Part shown: positions 25,919-35,140 of the stretch, one piece after another
How positions within the stretch are numbered: the first letter of the stretch is position 1
How the letters are laid out: the number at the start of each line of letters is the position of its first letter
NCBI RefSeq assembly: GCF_021044425.1
Contig: NZ_JAJNEC010000008.1
Location: 124,001 to 188,000 of the forward strand
Direction of reading: 5' to 3'
DNA length: 64,000 nucleotides
Source of the DNA: Niabella pedocola
GTDB lineage: Bacteria; Bacteroidota; Bacteroidia; Chitinophagales; Chitinophagaceae
Position numbers and translations under genes: made by a program
Notes under the pieces: model-generated
Database searches by the model: none
Told to the model about the DNA's origin: nothing
The model's input: the letters and a program-made list of their open reading frames with translations, nothing else

Positions 25919-28900
25919 ATGACAGAAAAAAAAGGATTATACGACCCTTCGTTTGAACGTGATGCGTGTGGGATTGGTTTCGTTGCCAATATAAAGGGCA
26001 ATAAAAACCACCAGACGATTTCAGATGCCCTTACGGTTTTGGAAAACATGGATCACAGGGGTGCCTGTGGTTACGAGCCCAATACGGGCGACGGCGCCGG
26101 CATTATGATTCAGATTCCGCATGAGCTTTTTTATGACGAATGTCTACAGATGGGTATTTCCCTCCCGGCAGTAGAAGAGTATGCTGTTGGTATGATCTTT
26201 TTCCCGAAGGAAGTAAAGGCCCGGGAAGAGTGCCGCGACATTTTCACCCGTGCTGCCGAAAAGATGCACATGAAGGTGATCCGGTGGCGCAATGTACCGG
26301 TAAGCACTGAAGGCATTGGTTCTTCTGCCCTTTCGGTAGAACCGGATATTGAGCAGGTTTTTCTTCAAAAGCCGGATAATATCAAGACCTCCGAAGAGTT
26401 TGAGCGCAAGCTTTTTGTATTGCGCAAATACGCTACGCATCTCACCACCAATGCGGTAAAAAAAGATCCGATCGGTTTTTACATCAGCTCGCTGTCATGC
26501 AGAACCGTTATTTATAAAGGACAATTCACCAGCTTCCAGGTACGTACTTATTACAAGGATCTTACGGATCATAGAACCGTAAGTGCCTTTGGACTGGTGC
26601 ATTCCCGCTTTGCCACCAATACCTTTCCCTCCTGGCGCCTGGCGCAGCCGTTCCGTTTTATTGCACACAATGGTGAGATCAATACATTGCAGGGCAACCT
26701 GAACTGGTTGCGTTCCAGCGAGAACAGCTTTGAATCGCCGCTGTTTACACAGGAAGAGATGGACATGCTGGTGCCGATCGTAAGCAATGACCAGAGTGAT
26801 TCTGCGTGCCTGGATAATATGATCGAATTGCTGGCACTTACCGGCCGTTCCCTGCCGCATGTAATGATGATGCTGATTCCCGAAGCCTGGGACGGCAATG
26901 AAGATATGGACCCCGTTAAGAAGGCATTTTATGAATTCCATGCCTGCCTGATGGAACCCTGGGACGGACCTGCCTCTATTTCTTTTACTGACGGAAAGAT
27001 CATTGGTGCCACACTGGACCGCAACGGTCTGCGTCCCTCCCGCTATTGTGTAACCAGCGATGGACGGGTGATCATGGCCTCTGAAACCGGCGCATTACCG
27101 GTAGACCAAAGCCTGGTAATTGAAAAAGGCCGGTTGCAGCCGGGAAAAATGTTTGTGGTAGATATGGAGCAGGGCCGCATCATCAGCGATGAGGAACTGA
27201 AAAAAGAAATCTGCTCACAAAAGCCTTACGGCGACTGGCTCAACAAACATAAGATCCGTTTGAATGAACTCCCCGAACCCCGGGTGATGTTTACCAACCT
27301 GAGTGAAGACCAGATCTTCCGCTACCAGAAATCGTTTGGGTACACTTCGGAAGACGTTGAAAATATCATCTCCCCGATGGCCATCACCGGTAAAGAACCG
27401 ATCGGAGCTATGGGCGTGGATACCCCGCTGGCGGTATTGAGCGATCAGCCCCAGCATCTGAGCTCGTACTTTAAACAATTATTTGCACAGGTAACCAATC
27501 CTCCCATCGATCCGATCCGGGAGCGCATGGTAATGTCGCTGGCCACTTTTGTAGGTGATAACGGAAGCCTGTTGATTGAAGATGAAATGGATTGCCACGT
27601 GGTAGCCCTAAAGCAACCCGTGCTCACCAATTTTGAACTGGAAACCCTGCGGAGTATTGACACGGGCACCTTCCAGGCCAAAACCCTGCAGTGTTATTTC
27701 AGGGCCGACGGCAAACCCGGCTCCCTTGAAAAAGGACTGGACCGAATCTGCGCGTATGCAGAAGATGCGGTGAATGATGGTTTTGAAGTATTGGTATTGC
27801 AGGACCGTGCCATCGACAGTCAACACGCACCCATTCCTTCGCTGCTGGCCGTATCTGCAGTGCATCATCACCTGATCCGGAAAGGTCTGCGTGGTAAAGT
27901 AGGCATTGTAGTGGAAGCCGGTGATGTTTGGGAAGTGCACCATTTCGCCTGCCTGCTGGGCTTTGGCGCTACGGCCATTAATCCCTACCTGGCTTTCTCC
28001 ACTATTCACAACCTGAAAGAGTCCGGAAAAATAAAGACCACGCTTTCTACGGAAGAGCTTTATAAGAACTACATCAAAGCCGTAAGCGACGGTCTGCTGA
28101 AAGTGTTCTCCAAAATGGGCATCTCTACCCTGCAATCTTACCAGGGTGCACAGATCTTTGAGATCATCGGTCTCAACCAGGCCGTGGTGCGGAAGTACTT
28201 TACCGGCACCACTTCCCGTATTGAAGGCATGGGGCTGGATGAAATTGCGCGCGAGGCATTGACCAAACATCATTTTGGATTCAGCCAGAAACCCAACCCG
28301 GTAGATCAGCTTCCTACAGGAGGTTTTTACCAGTGGAAACGAAAAGGGGAAGCCCACCTGTTTAACCCGCAAACCATTCATCTGTTGCAGTATTCAACAA
28401 AAATGAATGACTACAACATCTTCAAAAAATATACAAAACTCGTAAATGATCAAACCTCCAAGGCGATCACATTAAGAGGTTTGCTGGATTTTAAACGTAC
28501 CCGGAAACCTATCTCCATTGATGAGGTAGAGCCGGCTGAAAAAATTTACAAACGATTTGCGACGGGCGCGATGAGTTTTGGCTCTATCAGCTGGGAAGCA
28601 CATACCACACTGGCCGTTGCCATGAACCGCCTGGGCGGTAAAAGCAATACCGGTGAAGGCGGCGAAGATGAAGCCCGTTATACACCGCTGGAAAACGGCG
28701 ATAGCATGCGCAGTGCCATCAAGCAGGTGGCCAGCGCCCGCTTTGGCGTAACCAGCCTGTATTTAACAGAGGCCGATGAATTGCAGATCAAAATGGCGCA
28801 GGGTGCCAAGCCCGGTGAAGGCGGACAGCTTCCCGGCGACAAGGTAGATGACTGGATTGGTAAAACCCGGCATGCGACACCCGGAGTAGGATTGATTTCT

Positions 28901-30433
28901 CCGCCTCCGCACCACGATATTTATTCGATTGAGGACCTGGCACAATTGATCTTTGACCTGAAAAATGCCAACCGTCATGCGCGCATCAACGTAAAACTGG
29001 TGAGCAAGGCCGGCGTGGGTACCATCGCGGCAGGTGTTACAAAAGCAAAGGCAGATGTGGTATTGATTGCAGGTCATGACGGTGGAACCGGGGCCTCCCC
29101 GATCAGCTCCATCCGTCATGCAGGATTACCCTGGGAACTGGGCGTGGCTGAAGCACAACAAACCCTGGTTAAAAATAAACTAAGAAGCCGGGTGGTATTG
29201 CAGACCGACGGGCAGATGCGTACCGGCCGCGATATTGTTATTGCCGCTATGCTGGGCGCCGAAGAATGGGGCGTGGCCACTGCTGCATTGATCGTGGAAG
29301 GCTGTATCATGATGCGCAAATGCCATCTGAATACCTGTCCGGTTGGTGTGGCTACACAGGATCCGGAACTGCGGAAACGCTTTACCGGTAACCCCGATCA
29401 CGTAGTAAATTTCTTCAAATTCCTGACAGAAGATATGCGGGAAGTAATGGCGGAACTGGGATACCGGACCGTAGAGGAAATGATCGGCCAGTCGAACGAT
29501 CTTAAAGTAAGAGAGGGCATCACCCACTGGAAATACAAGAACCTGGATCTATCCCCGATCCTTTACCGCCAACAGGAAGAAGACGGTATCGGTCTTTATA
29601 ATGCGGAAGAGCAGGATCACGGTATCAAATCCGTGCTGGACTGGAAGTTTGTAGAAGCTGCCAGGCCTGCTATCGAAAACGGAACGGCTGTAAAAGCAGC
29701 ATTTGATATCGTAAATACCGACCGGGCGGCAGGAACCATCCTTTCGCACGAGATCACTAAGAAATACCGTTCGGAAGGATTGCCGGAAGATACCGTGCAC
29801 CTGAAACTGAAAGGAACGGCCGGACAAAGCTTTGGTGCATTCTGTAATAAAGGGATTACACTGGAACTGGAAGGAGATGCCAACGACTACTTTGGTAAAG
29901 GATTAAGCGGTGCCAAGCTTATCACCTATCCCGATGCCAAGGCTGGTTTTGTAGCGGAAGAGAACAGCATCATCGGTAACGTAGCATTTTATGGAGCTAC
30001 CAGCGGTGAAGGCTTTATCCGCGGAAAAGCGGGTGAGCGTTTTGCCGTGCGTAATTCCGGCGCCACCGTTGTGGTAGAAGGCGTTGGTGATCATGGCTGC
30101 GAATATATGACCGGAGGAAAGGCGATTATCCTGGGCAATACCGGACGGAACTTTGCGGCCGGTATGAGTGGCGGTATCGCTTATGTGTATGATGCCAGTC
30201 AGAAATTTGCAGACAATTGCAATAAGGAAATGGTGGAACTGGATCCGGTTAATGATGGGGATGCACAATTCCTGAACCAGTATATTTCTAAACATTACCA
30301 GTATACCAACAGCCCGGTAGCCAAGTTCATCCTCGATGATTTTGAAAACCAGCTGAAGAACTTTGTAAAAGTATTCCCCTCCGAATACAAGAAAGTATTA
30401 CTGGCAAAAGAAGAGCAAAAGCAATTGGCATAA
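25919..30433 (+). CDS. gltB: Glutamate synthase large subunit
   Basis: This 1504-residue enzyme makes two glutamates from glutamine and 2-oxoglutarate in ammonia assimilation. The N-terminal class II amidotransferase has its nucleophile at C17 (DACGIGF), so a short propeptide must be removed. The central domain (about 470-780) and the FMN-binding barrel (about 830-1210) follow. The 3Fe-4S cysteines are C1129, C1135 and C1140, in the pattern VEGC-x5-C-x4-C followed by PVGVA. The GXGXG beta-helix domain occupies about 1250-1460 (GAKLITYP, GNVAFYGATSG). The gene is followed after 34 bp by gltD, its partner. Length is normal. Confidence 0.97.
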   Translation: MTEKKGLYDPSFERDACGIGFVANIKGNKNHQTISDALTVLENMDHRGACGYEPNTGDGAGIMIQIPHELFYDECLQMGISLPAVEEYAVGMIFFPKEVKAREECRDIFTRAAEKMHMKVIRWRNVPVSTEGIGSSALSVEPDIEQVFLQKPDNIKTSEEFERKLFVLRKYATHLTTNAVKKDPIGFYISSLSCRTVIYKGQFTSFQVRTYYKDLTDHRTVSAFGLVHSRFATNTFPSWRLAQPFRFIAHNGEINTLQGNLNWLRSSENSFESPLFTQEEMDMLVPIVSNDQSDSACLDNMIELLALTGRSLPHVMMMLIPEAWDGNEDMDPVKKAFYEFHACLMEPWDGPASISFTDGKIIGATLDRNGLRPSRYCVTSDGRVIMASETGALPVDQSLVIEKGRLQPGKMFVVDMEQGRIISDEELKKEICSQKPYGDWLNKHKIRLNELPEPRVMFTNLSEDQIFRYQKSFGYTSEDVENIISPMAITGKEPIGAMGVDTPLAVLSDQPQHLSSYFKQLFAQVTNPPIDPIRERMVMSLATFVGDNGSLLIEDEMDCHVVALKQPVLTNFELETLRSIDTGTFQAKTLQCYFRADGKPGSLEKGLDRICAYAEDAVNDGFEVLVLQDRAIDSQHAPIPSLLAVSAVHHHLIRKGLRGKVGIVVEAGDVWEVHHFACLLGFGATAINPYLAFSTIHNLKESGKIKTTLSTEELYKNYIKAVSDGLLKVFSKMGISTLQSYQGAQIFEIIGLNQAVVRKYFTGTTSRIEGMGLDEIAREALTKHHFGFSQKPNPVDQLPTGGFYQWKRKGEAHLFNPQTIHLLQYSTKMNDYNIFKKYTKLVNDQTSKAITLRGLLDFKRTRKPISIDEVEPAEKIYKRFATGAMSFGSISWEAHTTLAVAMNRLGGKSNTGEGGEDEARYTPLENGDSMRSAIKQVASARFGVTSLYLTEADELQIKMAQGAKPGEGGQLPGDKVDDWIGKTRHATPGVGLISPPPHHDIYSIEDLAQLIFDLKNANRHARINVKLVSKAGVGTIAAGVTKAKADVVLIAGHDGGTGASPISSIRHAGLPWELGVAEAQQTLVKNKLRSRVVLQTDGQMRTGRDIVIAAMLGAEEWGVATAALIVEGCIMMRKCHLNTCPVGVATQDPELRKRFTGNPDHVVNFFKFLTEDMREVMAELGYRTVEEMIGQSNDLKVREGITHWKYKNLDLSPILYRQQEEDGIGLYNAEEQDHGIKSVLDWKFVEAARPAIENGTAVKAAFDIVNTDRAAGTILSHEITKKYRSEGLPEDTVHLKLKGTAGQSFGAFCNKGITLELEGDANDYFGKGLSGAKLITYPDAKAGFVAEENSIIGNVAFYGATSGEGFIRGKAGERFAVRNSGATVVVEGVGDHGCEYMTGGKAIILGNTGRNFAAGMSGGIAYVYDASQKFADNCNKEMVELDPVNDGDAQFLNQYISKHYQYTNSPVAKFILDDFENQLKNFVKVFPSEYKKVLLAKEEQKQLA

Positions 30434-30467
30434 TCGTAGAAATTTAAAATCTCAAATCTCAAATTGA

Positions 30468-31973
30468 ATGGGTAAACCAACAGGATTTTTAGAGTTTTCC
30501 AGAGAAACTCCCCAAAAGAAAACAGTAACAGAACGTGTTCAGCATTATAAAGAATTCGTAACATTATTTCCGGAAGAGCAACTGAATAACCAGGCCGCAA
30601 GATGTATGGATTGCGGAGTACCTTTTTGTCACAGCGGCTGCCCCCTGGGAAATGTGATCCCGGAGTTTAATGATGCTGTTTATCGCAAAGAATATAAGGA
30701 AGCATATGATATTCTGAGTTCCACTAACAATTTCCCGGAGTTTACGGGAAGAATTTGTCCTGCACCTTGCGAGTCTGCCTGTGTGCTGGGCATCAACCAG
30801 CCTCCTATCGCAATTGAAGAGATCGAAAAGCATATTATTGAAATCGCCTTTGAAAAAGGATTCGTTTCCAAAAAAGGGCCTAATATCCGTACGGGTAAAA
30901 AAGTAGCCGTTGTTGGCAGCGGTCCTTCCGGCCTTGCTGCTGCAGCGCAGCTCAACTATGCGGGTCATTCGGTAACGGTTTTCGAGCGGGACGAAAAACC
31001 AGGTGGATTGCTCCGCTATGGCATCCCCGACTTCAAGCTGGAAAAATGGGTGATAGACCGTCGTATCGAAGTGATGCAGGAAGAAGGAGTGGAATTCCGT
31101 TGCCATGCGAACGTAGGCAAGAACATCAGTATCCATGACCTGCTGCGCAACTATGATGCAGTAGTACTTTGCGGAGGCAGCACCGTTCCCCGTAACCTGC
31201 CCATCCCGGGTCGGGAACTAAACGGTGTTCACTTTGCGATGGATTTCCTGAAACAGAATAATAAACGCGTTGATGGCAAGGATTTCCTGGCACACCAGGA
31301 TATCGAAAGCAATATCTTAACAGAAGAAGTACTGGCCACCGGTAAAAACGTGGTGGTGATTGGCGGTGGTGATACCGGAAGCGACTGCGTAGGTACCAGC
31401 AACCGGCATAAAGCCGCTTCTGTAACTCAGTTTGAATTATTACCGATGCCTCCGAAAGAGCGTACAGAAGCCATGCCCTGGCCTTCCTACCCCATGCTGC
31501 TGAAAACAACCACCAGTCATGAAGAAGGCGCCAACCGGCACTGGTCTATTGCCACCAAAGCATTTAAAGGCGACGAGAACGGCAACCTGAAATCCCTTGT
31601 GGTAGTAGACCTGGAATGGAAGACACCCGAGCCCGGAAAGCCGGCCCAGTTTACCGAAGTACCCGGTTCGGAACGTGACATGCCCTGCGAACTGGCTTTG
31701 CTGGCGATGGGCTTTGTACATCCTCAATACCAGGGGCTTCTTGAAGCGCTGGATGTTGAACTCGACAACCGGGGTAATGTAAAAGCATCAGAGCAGGAAT
31801 ATAAAACCAATATCCCGAAAGTATTCACCGCCGGTGATATGCGCCGGGGCCAGAGCCTGGTGGTATGGGCCATCAGTGAGGGCCGCGAATGCGCGCGGAA
31901 AGTGGATGAGTTCCTGATGGGACATTCCATACTGGAAGCCAAGGAACAATCGGTGCTGATGTCTTTCGAATAA
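30468..31973 (+). CDS. gltD: Glutamate synthase small subunit
   Basis: This 501-residue flavoprotein passes electrons from NADPH through FAD and 4Fe-4S clusters to GltB. The N-terminal cysteine motifs are CMDCGVPFCHSGCP (near 46-59) and CPAPCESAC (near 98-106). The FAD-binding motif is VAVVGSGPSGLAAA near residue 146, and the second nucleotide-binding motif is VVVIGGGDTGSDC near residue 294. The C-terminal VFTAGDMRRGQSLVVWAI closes the FAD site. It is the second gene of the gltBD operon and ends just before a clear terminator. Confidence 0.97.
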   Translation: MGKPTGFLEFSRETPQKKTVTERVQHYKEFVTLFPEEQLNNQAARCMDCGVPFCHSGCPLGNVIPEFNDAVYRKEYKEAYDILSSTNNFPEFTGRICPAPCESACVLGINQPPIAIEEIEKHIIEIAFEKGFVSKKGPNIRTGKKVAVVGSGPSGLAAAAQLNYAGHSVTVFERDEKPGGLLRYGIPDFKLEKWVIDRRIEVMQEEGVEFRCHANVGKNISIHDLLRNYDAVVLCGGSTVPRNLPIPGRELNGVHFAMDFLKQNNKRVDGKDFLAHQDIESNILTEEVLATGKNVVVIGGGDTGSDCVGTSNRHKAASVTQFELLPMPPKERTEAMPWPSYPMLLKTTTSHEEGANRHWSIATKAFKGDENGNLKSLVVVDLEWKTPEPGKPAQFTEVPGSERDMPCELALLAMGFVHPQYQGLLEALDVELDNRGNVKASEQEYKTNIPKVFTAGDMRRGQSLVVWAISEGRECARKVDEFLMGHSILEAKEQSVLMSFE

Positions 31974-32013
31974 AGGCCGGAATTACAAGCAAGAAAAATA
32001 ATTTAATTTATGA

Positions 32014-32046
32014 AAGCTGTCTCATTCAATTGAGGCAGCTTTTTTT
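32014..32046 (+). terminator. Terminator after gltBD
   Basis: The arms AAGCTGTCTC and GAGGCAGCTT form a 10-bp stem with one T-G wobble around an 8-nt loop, followed by a run of T. This is a standard intrinsic terminator 40 bp after gltD. Confidence 0.9.
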
Positions 32047-32242
32047 AGGGCCCTACCGGCCACTGAGATTCTGAGCCACTGAAAAATTGTAATGCCGGTT
32101 ACAAAACGGAGATACAGAACAGCAGGGTAACCGGATGAAGCATCAGGGGCACGGGGCATTTACGCCTTCACATGTCCGGGGCAATGGTCATTCATGTTGG
32201 TTTAAAAGGCTTTTGCGCCTCTGTGGCTACTACATATACGCA

Positions 32243-32273
32243 ATAAAAAAACCCTTCCCAAACGGGAAGGGTT
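32243..32273 (-). terminator. Terminator after the OmpA-like gene
   Basis: On the minus strand AACCCTTCCC and GGGAAGGGTT form a perfect 10-bp stem with a 4-nt loop, followed by seven T residues. It begins 25 bp after the stop codon of the OmpA-like gene. Confidence 0.92.
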
Positions 32274-32297
32274 TATATCTGTTATAGCAAAAAGTTA

Positions 32298-33944
32298 CTA
32301 TTTTTTGCGAAGATTTGGATGCGGAGGAGCAACAGTGTTCGGTCCGTCTTCACCCGGTGCAGCTGCACGGATATCTACGGAATTGCAATCTCCACCTTCC
32401 TGACCAGAAGAGAAGATGAAACGATCTCCACTGATACCTTCTTTTTCCTGCAAGTGAGTGATCACTTTATTTACGTGATCCCAGCTTAATTGCTGTTGTT
32501 TTTTAGTAGCAGCGCAATAGCCAACTACAACCACTTTACAGTTTGGATTAGCTCTCAGTTTAGAAGCTACAGTAGCTAAAGAAGCAGCAGCATCAGCAGA
32601 AAGCGTGTTAGAGTTTGCTTTGAAGGTTACGCTTGGTAAAGCACCCAGTAAAGTAGCGCAATCATCAGCGGGTTTAACACCACAACCTTCTGGACAAGGA
32701 CATTTACCAACTCCATCAGCATCTACCGGCTGGCAGTAAGTAGGAGTGATCAGTTCTTTGTCTTTACAATCAGGAACACCATCACCATCAGTATCGCGGC
32801 TTACACCATGTGTATCAACCGGGCAACCAGCAGGTGTTTGCTCTTGGTCAAATTGGTCAGTAACACCATCGCCATCTGCATCAGGCAGTACGATTTCAGG
32901 TACACGACGCAGTTCGCCGTAAGCATAGTTCAACGGGTTCAACCAGTACAGAGGCTCTACTCTTCTGGATTTGTTACCCAGGTTAAAGTTCAGACCTACA
33001 GTCAGGTAGTTAAAGAAATCTTTATCGGGGCTCAGAGAAGGCTGCTCTGCCCAACGCTGACCGTCTAACAGATCAGAAGCGTGCATGTTGTAGATCACGC
33101 GATCTTCAATAGCCAGGTTAACACGGGGAGACAGTCTGAAAGCGATACCAGCACCTGCAGTAGCAGAAGGAGTGATATAACCTGCAAACATTTTGCTCCA
33201 TTTAACGCTAGGATCTCTTTCAGCAGCAGACTCATAAGAATCATCTAACATGTCTTTAGCTGCTTTCAATGCATCTTTCCGGTTTACGTTGTCCTGGGTT
33301 CCAGGATCAGGAAAGCTGTACTTGCTGGAGCCGTTCATAGCATTAACTGTTGTGCGGAAGGTGTTTACACCAACACCCGCCAAAGCATAGATGGTAGCAC
33401 CAGTCTGCGCTTTATAGAAACGGATGTTTCCTAAATTGAATAATGCCTGTAAAGACAGATCCTGAGCAACTGTTTTGTAGTTGTAATCTACCGGAGCACC
33501 TGCATAACCAGCAGCGATCCAGGGATTGTCAGAAGGAGCTTTTGAATACCCTGTAGAAGGTCTCCAGTTCAGCCCTTTAGCAACGCCATAAACATACTCA
33601 AGTCTTAACGACATTACGTGACCTAAGGATTTGCGGATATGTCCGCCAAATCCAAAAGAGTTACCCATACGGGCACTAACATCACCATTTACTAAGAAAG
33701 ATCCACCTTTGATACCGAGTTCCCACATGTCTTTAGGTTTAGCGGGATAATCGCTTGTACCAACCATAAAGTCATTATGCTGCTGCAGTCTTTTACCAGA
33801 ATAGTAATTGGAGTCTGTAACAGAATAAGTACCGTACAACGGGTGAGGCGCGGTGTACGGATGCGAAGGGCTTACCTGAGAAAACCCTGTAGACGCAATA
33901 AGGCAGCCTAGGCCTGCCAATAATGTGTACTTTTTGCTTGTCAT
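32298..33944 (-). CDS. OmpA-family outer membrane protein with TSP3 repeats
   Basis: This 548-residue protein has a signal peptide ending at GFSQ (about residue 22). An N-terminal membrane beta-barrel follows to about residue 340. Calcium-binding thrombospondin type 3-like repeats (DADGDGVTDQFDQ, DTDGDGVPDCKD) lie near residues 355-400. The C-terminal OmpA-like peptidoglycan-binding domain is at about 430-525, with VTFKANSNTLSADAAASLA. It probably anchors the outer membrane to peptidoglycan. Its codon use is more A/T-rich and uniform than that of the neighbours, and it has the best promoter in the window and a strong terminator, all of which suggest very high expression. Confidence 0.88.
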   Translation of the reverse strand: MTSKKYTLLAGLGCLIASTGFSQVSPSHPYTAPHPLYGTYSVTDSNYYSGKRLQQHNDFMVGTSDYPAKPKDMWELGIKGGSFLVNGDVSARMGNSFGFGGHIRKSLGHVMSLRLEYVYGVAKGLNWRPSTGYSKAPSDNPWIAAGYAGAPVDYNYKTVAQDLSLQALFNLGNIRFYKAQTGATIYALAGVGVNTFRTTVNAMNGSSKYSFPDPGTQDNVNRKDALKAAKDMLDDSYESAAERDPSVKWSKMFAGYITPSATAGAGIAFRLSPRVNLAIEDRVIYNMHASDLLDGQRWAEQPSLSPDKDFFNYLTVGLNFNLGNKSRRVEPLYWLNPLNYAYGELRRVPEIVLPDADGDGVTDQFDQEQTPAGCPVDTHGVSRDTDGDGVPDCKDKELITPTYCQPVDADGVGKCPCPEGCGVKPADDCATLLGALPSVTFKANSNTLSADAAASLATVASKLRANPNCKVVVVGYCAATKKQQQLSWDHVNKVITHLQEKEGISGDRFIFSSGQEGGDCNSVDIRAAAPGEDGPNTVAPPHPNLRKK

Positions 33945-33987
33945 AACTAAGGATTAAGATTTAAAAACGATTTCCTAAAATGAATAG

Positions 33988-34018
33988 CAAATTTAAAGCC
34001 ATTTCTTATATAAACAAA
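33988..34018 (-). promoter_or_regulatory. Strong promoter of the OmpA-like gene
   Basis: On the minus strand TTTG (34015-34018), exactly 19 bp, then TAAATTTG (33988-33995) reproduce the Bacteroidota vegetative promoter consensus TTTG-N19-TAnnTTTG. The start codon is 44 bp downstream of the -7 box. The surrounding DNA is very A/T-rich. Confidence 0.8.
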
Positions 34019-34144
34019 TTTTTAACCAAAAAAAATAATAAAAAAATCGACCTTTCTTGTTTATTTTCAATTAAAAATGAGTAAATTAAATCACCCTCAT
34101 TTGACGGATTTACTCTTATTTTGCCGTAATATTATGCATTGACA

Positions 34145-35107
34145 ATGAAGCTTCCCACTTCCCTCATAAAAGTTGAATTAGAGAACTTCGAACAGCGGTT
34201 TAATGCCGCCGTAAAGAGCAATACGCCCCTTTTGGACCGGATTATGCGGTATATCGTCAAAAGGAAGGGTAAACAATTACGGCCCATGTTTGTTTTCCTG
34301 TCCGCCAAAATGTTCAGTCCCACCACTGAAGCCACTTACCGAGCGGCCTCCCTGGTGGAGATCCTCCATACGGGCTCCCTGGTGCACGATGATGTGGTAG
34401 ACGACTCTTATGAACGCAGAGGCTTCTTTTCTACCTATGCACTCTGGAAAAACAAGGCCTCCGTTCTGGTAGGAGACTATCTTTTTGCCACCGGGCTCCT
34501 TCTTTCACTGGAGCACGGCGACCACCGGATGCTCCGGATCATGTCCGACGCTATCCAGAAAATGGCCGAAGGTGAGCTGCTGCAGCTCGAAAAAGCACGG
34601 TCGTTAAACCTTAAAGAAGCCATTTACTACGAAATTATTAAAAATAAAACCGCCTCCCTCCTCGCATCCGCCTGCAGCGCGGGCGCCTGGTCGGTGACCG
34701 AAAACGAGGAGGCCACGGAAAAAGCCCGTCTTTTTGGTGAAAAAACCGGAATTGCCTTCCAGATCAAAGACGATCTTTTCGATTATGCCAGCGAGGACGT
34801 GGGCAAACCAACCGGCAACGACATTAAGGAAAAGAAAATGACCCTGCCGCTGATTTATACCCTCAATAACACAGATAAGGCTACAAAGCAAAAAATCATT
34901 AATATTGTAAAGAACAATAACAACGACCGTCAAAAAGTACAATGGGTGCTCCAGATGGTTAAGGATACCGGTGGTATCCGGTACGCTGCTGAAAAAATGA
35001 ATGCGTATAAGAACGAAGCGCTGGAAATTTTAGCTACCTGTCCGGACAATGAATACCGCCGGGGCCTGGAAGACCTTGTTCATTATGTAACCGAAAGAAA
35101 ATACTAA
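34145..35107 (+). CDS. Polyprenyl diphosphate synthase
   Basis: This 320-residue trans-prenyltransferase condenses isopentenyl diphosphate units. The product is probably a long-chain diphosphate for the menaquinone side chain. The first aspartate-rich motif is HDDVVDD (D82-D87), followed by YERRG, and the second is DDLFD (D209-D213). KGKQLRPMFVFLSA near residues 41-54 is typical of the IspB/heptaprenyl group, as is the loss of bulky residues before the first motif. Product length cannot be fixed from sequence alone. A TTG two codons upstream (34139) is also possible. It is followed after 33 bp by recJ. Confidence 0.9.
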   Translation: MKLPTSLIKVELENFEQRFNAAVKSNTPLLDRIMRYIVKRKGKQLRPMFVFLSAKMFSPTTEATYRAASLVEILHTGSLVHDDVVDDSYERRGFFSTYALWKNKASVLVGDYLFATGLLLSLEHGDHRMLRIMSDAIQKMAEGELLQLEKARSLNLKEAIYYEIIKNKTASLLASACSAGAWSVTENEEATEKARLFGEKTGIAFQIKDDLFDYASEDVGKPTGNDIKEKKMTLPLIYTLNNTDKATKQKIINIVKNNNNDRQKVQWVLQMVKDTGGIRYAAEKMNAYKNEALEILATCPDNEYRRGLEDLVHYVTERKY

Positions 35108-35140
35108 AAGATCGCCTGCGATCAACCGACCTGCCCCGCA

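Larger units (their letters stand above)
31974..32297. other. Intergenic region between convergent genes
   Basis: This 324-bp gap lies between the ends of gltD (plus) and the OmpA-like gene (minus). It holds one terminator facing each way, at 32014-32046 and 32243-32273. I see no gene or further structure in the roughly 195 bp between them. Confidence 0.7.

Noticed and set aside
27608..28381. 257-codon minus-strand frame opposite gltB
   Set aside because: Shadow of a conserved, full-length gltB with no plausible domain.
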